A stretch of DNA of 26,514 nt from the NCBI GenBank assembly GCA_007133145.1, contig SLNF01000257.1:1-26514 (forward strand), read 5' to 3'. The position numbers and the translations under genes were made by a program. How positions within the stretch are numbered: the stretch's first letter is position 1; each line of letters starts with the position of its first letter. The DNA is from Nitriliruptorales bacterium. Lineage in GTDB: Bacteria > Actinomycetota > Nitriliruptoria > Euzebyales > Egibacteraceae. This document shows, piece after piece, positions 23,635 through 26,514 of this stretch. Below the pieces are notes generated by a model, which searched no databases, was not told the origin of the DNA, and worked only from the letters and a program-made list of their open reading frames with translations.

Positions 23635-24494
23635 GCGCGGCGGGCCCTTCAGCGCCGGAGTCCCCGCGGCACGACGAGGCCGCCGCCCGCGGCGGCGTCG
23701 AGCTCGCGGCCTCGCGCCGGGTCGAGATCGTGCGCCTGCTCGAGGCGAGCGGCGCGGCGCGGGTGACCGACCTCGCCGAGCGCTTCGACGTCTCGGAGAT
23801 GACGATCCGGCGCGACCTCGACGACCTCGACCGCAGGGGGCTCGCGCGCAAGGTCCACGGCGGTGCGCTGCCGACCGGCGGGACGACCGAGGACCCCGGC
23901 TTCGAGCGCAAGAGCCGGCGCGCGATGGCCGAGAAGCGCGCGATCGCCCACGCCGCGGCGCAGATGGTCGAGCCCGGCATGTCGGTGATCCTCTCGGCGG
24001 GCACGACCACGTGGTACCTCGGGGCTCTGCTGCGCGAGGTCCCGGCGCTCACCGTCGTGACGAACTCGCCGAACATCGCGCGACAGGTCCACGAGCCCGC
24101 GACGAGCGGACAGCACGTCGTGCTCACCGGTGGGACGTTCCGCACGCCCTCCGACGCGCTCGTCGGCGAGCTCGCCCAGGCGGCCCTGCGCCAGGTGCAC
24201 GCCGACCTGACCTTCCTCGGCGTGCACGGACTCGACCTCGAGCGCGGCCTGACCACCCCGACGCTTGCCGAGGCCGAGGTCGACCGGCTCATGCTGCGCC
24301 AGGCTCACCGCACTGTCGTGCTCGCCGACCACACGAAGCCCGGCATCGTCGGCTTCGCCCACATCGCCCCCCTCGGTGACGTCGACGTGCTCGTCTGCGA
24401 CGACCGGCTCGAGGAGGTATGGCGGAGCCCCCTCAGCGAGGCGTTCGGCACCCTCCGCCTCGCCGAGGTGGTCCACAACGACGACGATTCCTAG
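23631..24494 (+). CDS. DeoR-family transcriptional regulator of the sugar operon
   Basis: 287 residues from ATG 23631, coupled to permease 2 by an ATGA overlap. The N-terminal helix-turn-helix reads RRVEIVRLLEASGAARVTDLAERFDVSEMTIRRDLDDLDRRGLARKVHGGAL (about residues 24-77), the DeoR signature. The effector domain follows with the family marks SAGTTTWYLG, VTNSPNIA, TGGTF and DHTKPG, which bind a sugar phosphate. Being inside the operon it most likely represses this operon and responds to a galactose-derived phosphate or tagatose-type sugar; this is inference. Confidence 0.87.
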   Translation: MSAAGPSAPESPRHDEAAARGGVELAASRRVEIVRLLEASGAARVTDLAERFDVSEMTIRRDLDDLDRRGLARKVHGGALPTGGTTEDPGFERKSRRAMAEKRAIAHAAAQMVEPGMSVILSAGTTTWYLGALLREVPALTVVTNSPNIARQVHEPATSGQHVVLTGGTFRTPSDALVGELAQAALRQVHADLTFLGVHGLDLERGLTTPTLAEAEVDRLMLRQAHRTVVLADHTKPGIVGFAHIAPLGDVDVLVCDDRLEEVWRSPLSEAFGTLRLAEVVHNDDDS

Positions 24495-24561
24495 CCTGCC
24501 CCGACCCGACCGCGACGACCCGCGCCGCCCGGCGCGATGAGGAGTGAGGAGGAGCCCGAGC

Positions 24562-25641
24562 ATGGCCAGCAGGACCGCCCCCGAGCCCTGGGCCCCCATG
24601 CCAGAGGACCCCCACCGGCGTCACAACCCGCTGACCGGCGAGTGGGTGCTCGTCTCGGCGGGGCGGACACGTCGGCCCTGGCAGGGCCAGGAGGAGCGGC
24701 TGGGCGAGGACCGGCGTCCCGCCTACGACCCCGAGTGCTACCTCTGCCCGGGCAACGGCCGCGCGTCGGGTGCGCGCAACCCCGACTACGTCACCACCTT
24801 CGCCTTCACCAATGACTTCCCGTCCCTGCGCCCCGACACCGGGCGGGGCGAGCAGGTCGGCCATCCGCTCCTGCGCGCGCAGGGTCAGCCGGGCACCTGT
24901 CGGGTGCTGTGCTTCAGTCCGCGTCACGACCTCACCCTCGCGGAGATGGCCACCGCCGAGATCGCCGCGGTCGTCGATCTCTGGCGCGAGCAGACCGCTG
25001 AGCTCGCCGCGCGCTACCCCTGGGTGCAGGTCTTCGAGAACCGCGGCGAGGCCATGGGTGCCTCCAACCCCCACCCGCACGGACAGGTGTGGGCCTCGGA
25101 GGTCCTGCCCCGGCAGGCCGCGATCGAGGACGAGCGTCAGCGCGTCCACGCCGAGCGGCACGGTCGGCCTCTCCTCCTCGAGTACGCCGGCCTCGAGGCC
25201 CACCTCGGCGAGCGCGTCGTCGTCGCCAACGACACGTGGCTCGCGGTCGTGCCCTACTGGGCGGTATGGCCGTTCGAGACGCTCGTGCTCCCACGCGAGC
25301 CGCTGTCGCGGCTCACCGCGCTGTCCGGCCCCCAGCGGACCGGGCTCGCCGAGGTGCTCCAGGGGCTCCTCGTGCGCTACGACAACCTCTTCGCCGCCCC
25401 GTTCCCGTACTCGATGGGCTGGCACGGCGCCCCCGGCCGTGAGGACCCGGCCGGGCACTGGCAGGTGCACGCGCACTTCTACCCGCCCTTGCTGCGCTCG
25501 GCGTCGGTGCGCAAGTGGATGGTCGGCTATGAGATGCTCGCCGACGTCCAGCGCGACCTCACGCCCGAGGAGGCCGCCGAGCGGCTGCGCGCTCAACCCG
25601 CGGTGCACTACCGCCACGCCGCGGCCCAGGAGGTCGGCTGA
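24562..25641 (+). CDS. galT: Galactose-1-phosphate uridylyltransferase
   Basis: 359 residues from ATG 24562, with GGAGGAG about eight bases upstream. The active-site nucleophile lies in [11 protein letters not shown]171-P-H173, H173 being the residue that takes UMP. A zinc-site pair is C59 and C62 (CYLCPG), with H122 in CFSPRHD as a further ligand. Length and motifs match class I GalT (about 350 residues). It transfers UMP from UDP-glucose to galactose-1-phosphate, the middle step of the Leloir pathway, in the cytoplasm. The galK start overlaps its stop by one base (TGATG). No galE is in this window. Confidence 0.93.
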   Translation: MASRTAPEPWAPMPEDPHRRHNPLTGEWVLVSAGRTRRPWQGQEERLGEDRRPAYDPECYLCPGNGRASGARNPDYVTTFAFTNDFPSLRPDTGRGEQVGHPLLRAQGQPGTCRVLCFSPRHDLTLAEMATAEIAAVVDLWREQTAELAARYPWVQVFENRGEAMGASNPHPHGQVWASEVLPRQAAIEDERQRVHAERHGRPLLLEYAGLEAHLGERVVVANDTWLAVVPYWAVWPFETLVLPREPLSRLTALSGPQRTGLAEVLQGLLVRYDNLFAAPFPYSMGWHGAPGREDPAGHWQVHAHFYPPLLRSASVRKWMVGYEMLADVQRDLTPEEAAERLRAQPAVHYRHAAAQEVG

Positions 25642-26514
25642 TGGCGGCGGGCGCGAGGGAGCGCGCCGAGTCGACCTTCGCGCGGTCCTGGGGTGGGCAT
25701 CCCGAGCTCGTCGTGCGCGCTCCCGGGCGCGTGAACCTCATCGGTGATCACACCGACCACCAGGACGGCTTCGTCCTGCCGATGGCCGTCGACCGCGAGG
25801 TGTGGCTCGTCGCCCGCCGCGTCGACGCGCCGCGTGTGCGCGTCGTCTCCGCCGAGGAGGGCGGCCTCGTCGACGTCGCGGCGCCGCCGGCCGCGCCGAG
25901 CCAGGCGGGGTGGGGCGCCTACGTCGAGGGGGTGCTCTGGGCCCTGTCGGAGGAGGGGGTGCCGCCCGCCGGCTGGGTGGGCGCCCTCGCCAGCGACGTG
26001 CCCGTCGGCGCGGGCCTGTCGTCCTCGGCCGCGCTCGAGCTCGCTGTCGCCCTCACGGCCACCGCTGCGGCCCGGGTCGACGCTCCGGAGAAGGGTCGCC
26101 TCGCGCGCCTGGTGCAGCGCGCCGAGAACGAATGGGTGGGCATGAGCTGCGGGATCATGGACCAGCTCACCGTCGCCGCCGGCGTCGATGGTGCGGCGCT
26201 GCGCATCGACTGCCGGTCGCTGGAGGTCGTACCGGTGGACCTGCCCGACGGCGTCGCGGTGCTCGTCCTCGACACGGGGACGCGGCGGGAGCTGGCCTCG
26301 AGCGCCTACAACACCCGACGCGAGGAGTGCGACGAGGCCTCGGTGTCCCTCGGTGTCGACGTCCTGCGCGACGCCGACGCCGCCGCCCTCGAGGCCGCCG
26401 GCCTCAGCGGAGCGCCGGCGCGCCGGGCGCGCCACGTCGTGAGCGAGAACGCCCGCGTGCTCGAGGCTGCCGCGGCGCTCCGCGACGGCGACGCCGCGCG
26501 GGTTGGCGCGCTCA
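25641..26514 (+). CDS. galK: Galactokinase (3' end beyond window)
   Basis: ATG 25641 overlaps the galT stop by one base. 291 residues are seen, with the C-terminal part outside the window. The galactokinase signature is GRVNLIGDHTDHQDG at 29-43; the usual form is GEHTDYxDG, so an Asp replaces the sugar-contacting Glu and a His replaces the Tyr. The GHMP ATP-binding motif VGAGLSSSAALE is at 122-133 and the catalytic base is D174 in CGIMDQ. It phosphorylates galactose at C1. The two signature changes are conservative but worth testing for substrate preference. Confidence 0.92.
   Translation, partial: MAAGARERAESTFARSWGGHPELVVRAPGRVNLIGDHTDHQDGFVLPMAVDREVWLVARRVDAPRVRVVSAEEGGLVDVAAPPAAPSQAGWGAYVEGVLWALSEEGVPPAGWVGALASDVPVGAGLSSSAALELAVALTATAAARVDAPEKGRLARLVQRAENEWVGMSCGIMDQLTVAAGVDGAALRIDCRSLEVVPVDLPDGVAVLVLDTGTRRELASSAYNTRREECDEASVSLGVDVLRDADAAALEAAGLSGAPARRARHVVSENARVLEAAAALRDGDAARVGAL

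Overview
The window is very GC-rich (by eye about 70-73%), densely packed and coded almost entirely with G/C in third codon positions. Short Shine-Dalgarno sites, GTG starts, 1-8 bp gene overlaps and acidic secreted proteins with Asp/Glu-rich linkers fit a high-GC actinobacterium, perhaps of the Nitriliruptoria/Egibacter/Euzebya type; that placement is inference. It reads as ordinary chromosome: I see no rRNA, tRNA, CRISPR array, phage gene or insertion sequence.

Layout. (1) 1-5.1 kb: two translationally coupled dynamin-like GTPases (minus strand, the second cut by the left edge), a 50-residue zinc-ribbon protein, an MFS/GPH-type sugar-like transporter and a short-chain dehydrogenase resembling 3-alpha/20-beta-hydroxysteroid dehydrogenase, closed by a 15-bp hairpin. 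(2) 5.2-11.7 kb: a zinc-acquisition and cell-surface island. A complete AztABCD-like transporter (ATPase, His/Asp-rich beta-propeller lipoprotein, permease, solute-binding lipoprotein) lies on the minus strand. Divergent from it are a small secreted protein carrying a tract of His and Asp and ending like a sortase substrate, and then a class F sortase. The island is bracketed by two same-orientation copies of a DoxX-like membrane gene, one intact (11245-11703) and one truncated and frameshifted (5229-5505). (3) 11.7-12.7 kb: a stretch with no intact gene but a convincing remnant on the minus strand whose coding signal changes frame several times. (4) 12.7-17.7 kb: a large membrane protein fused to a spermidine-synthase domain, a perfect 63-bp direct repeat made of hairpins, a zinc alcohol dehydrogenase and a DhaK-type dihydroxyacetone kinase subunit without DhaL. 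(5) 17.7-20 kb: murB, a small nucleotidyltransferase and a thioredoxin. (6) 20.3 kb to the right edge: a sugar ABC transporter (binding protein and two permeases, no ATPase), a DeoR-family regulator, galT and galK (cut by the edge), a galactose or galactoside uptake and Leloir-entry operon.

How it fits together. Four 15-bp sites with 7-1-7 symmetry (consensus about YGAYAAYNRTTRTCR; one perfect, one with a single arm mismatch, two weaker) lie upstream of the binding protein, the propeller lipoprotein, the His/Asp-rich surface protein, and between the decayed gene and the membrane/spermidine-synthase gene. They look like Fur/Zur-family operators, so the island is probably induced when zinc is scarce. 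The most interesting proposal is that the His/Asp-rich protein is fixed to the surface by its neighbouring class F sortase through a non-LPXTG signal, gathers zinc, and passes it to the propeller and binding protein for import. No regulator gene for these sites lies in the window.
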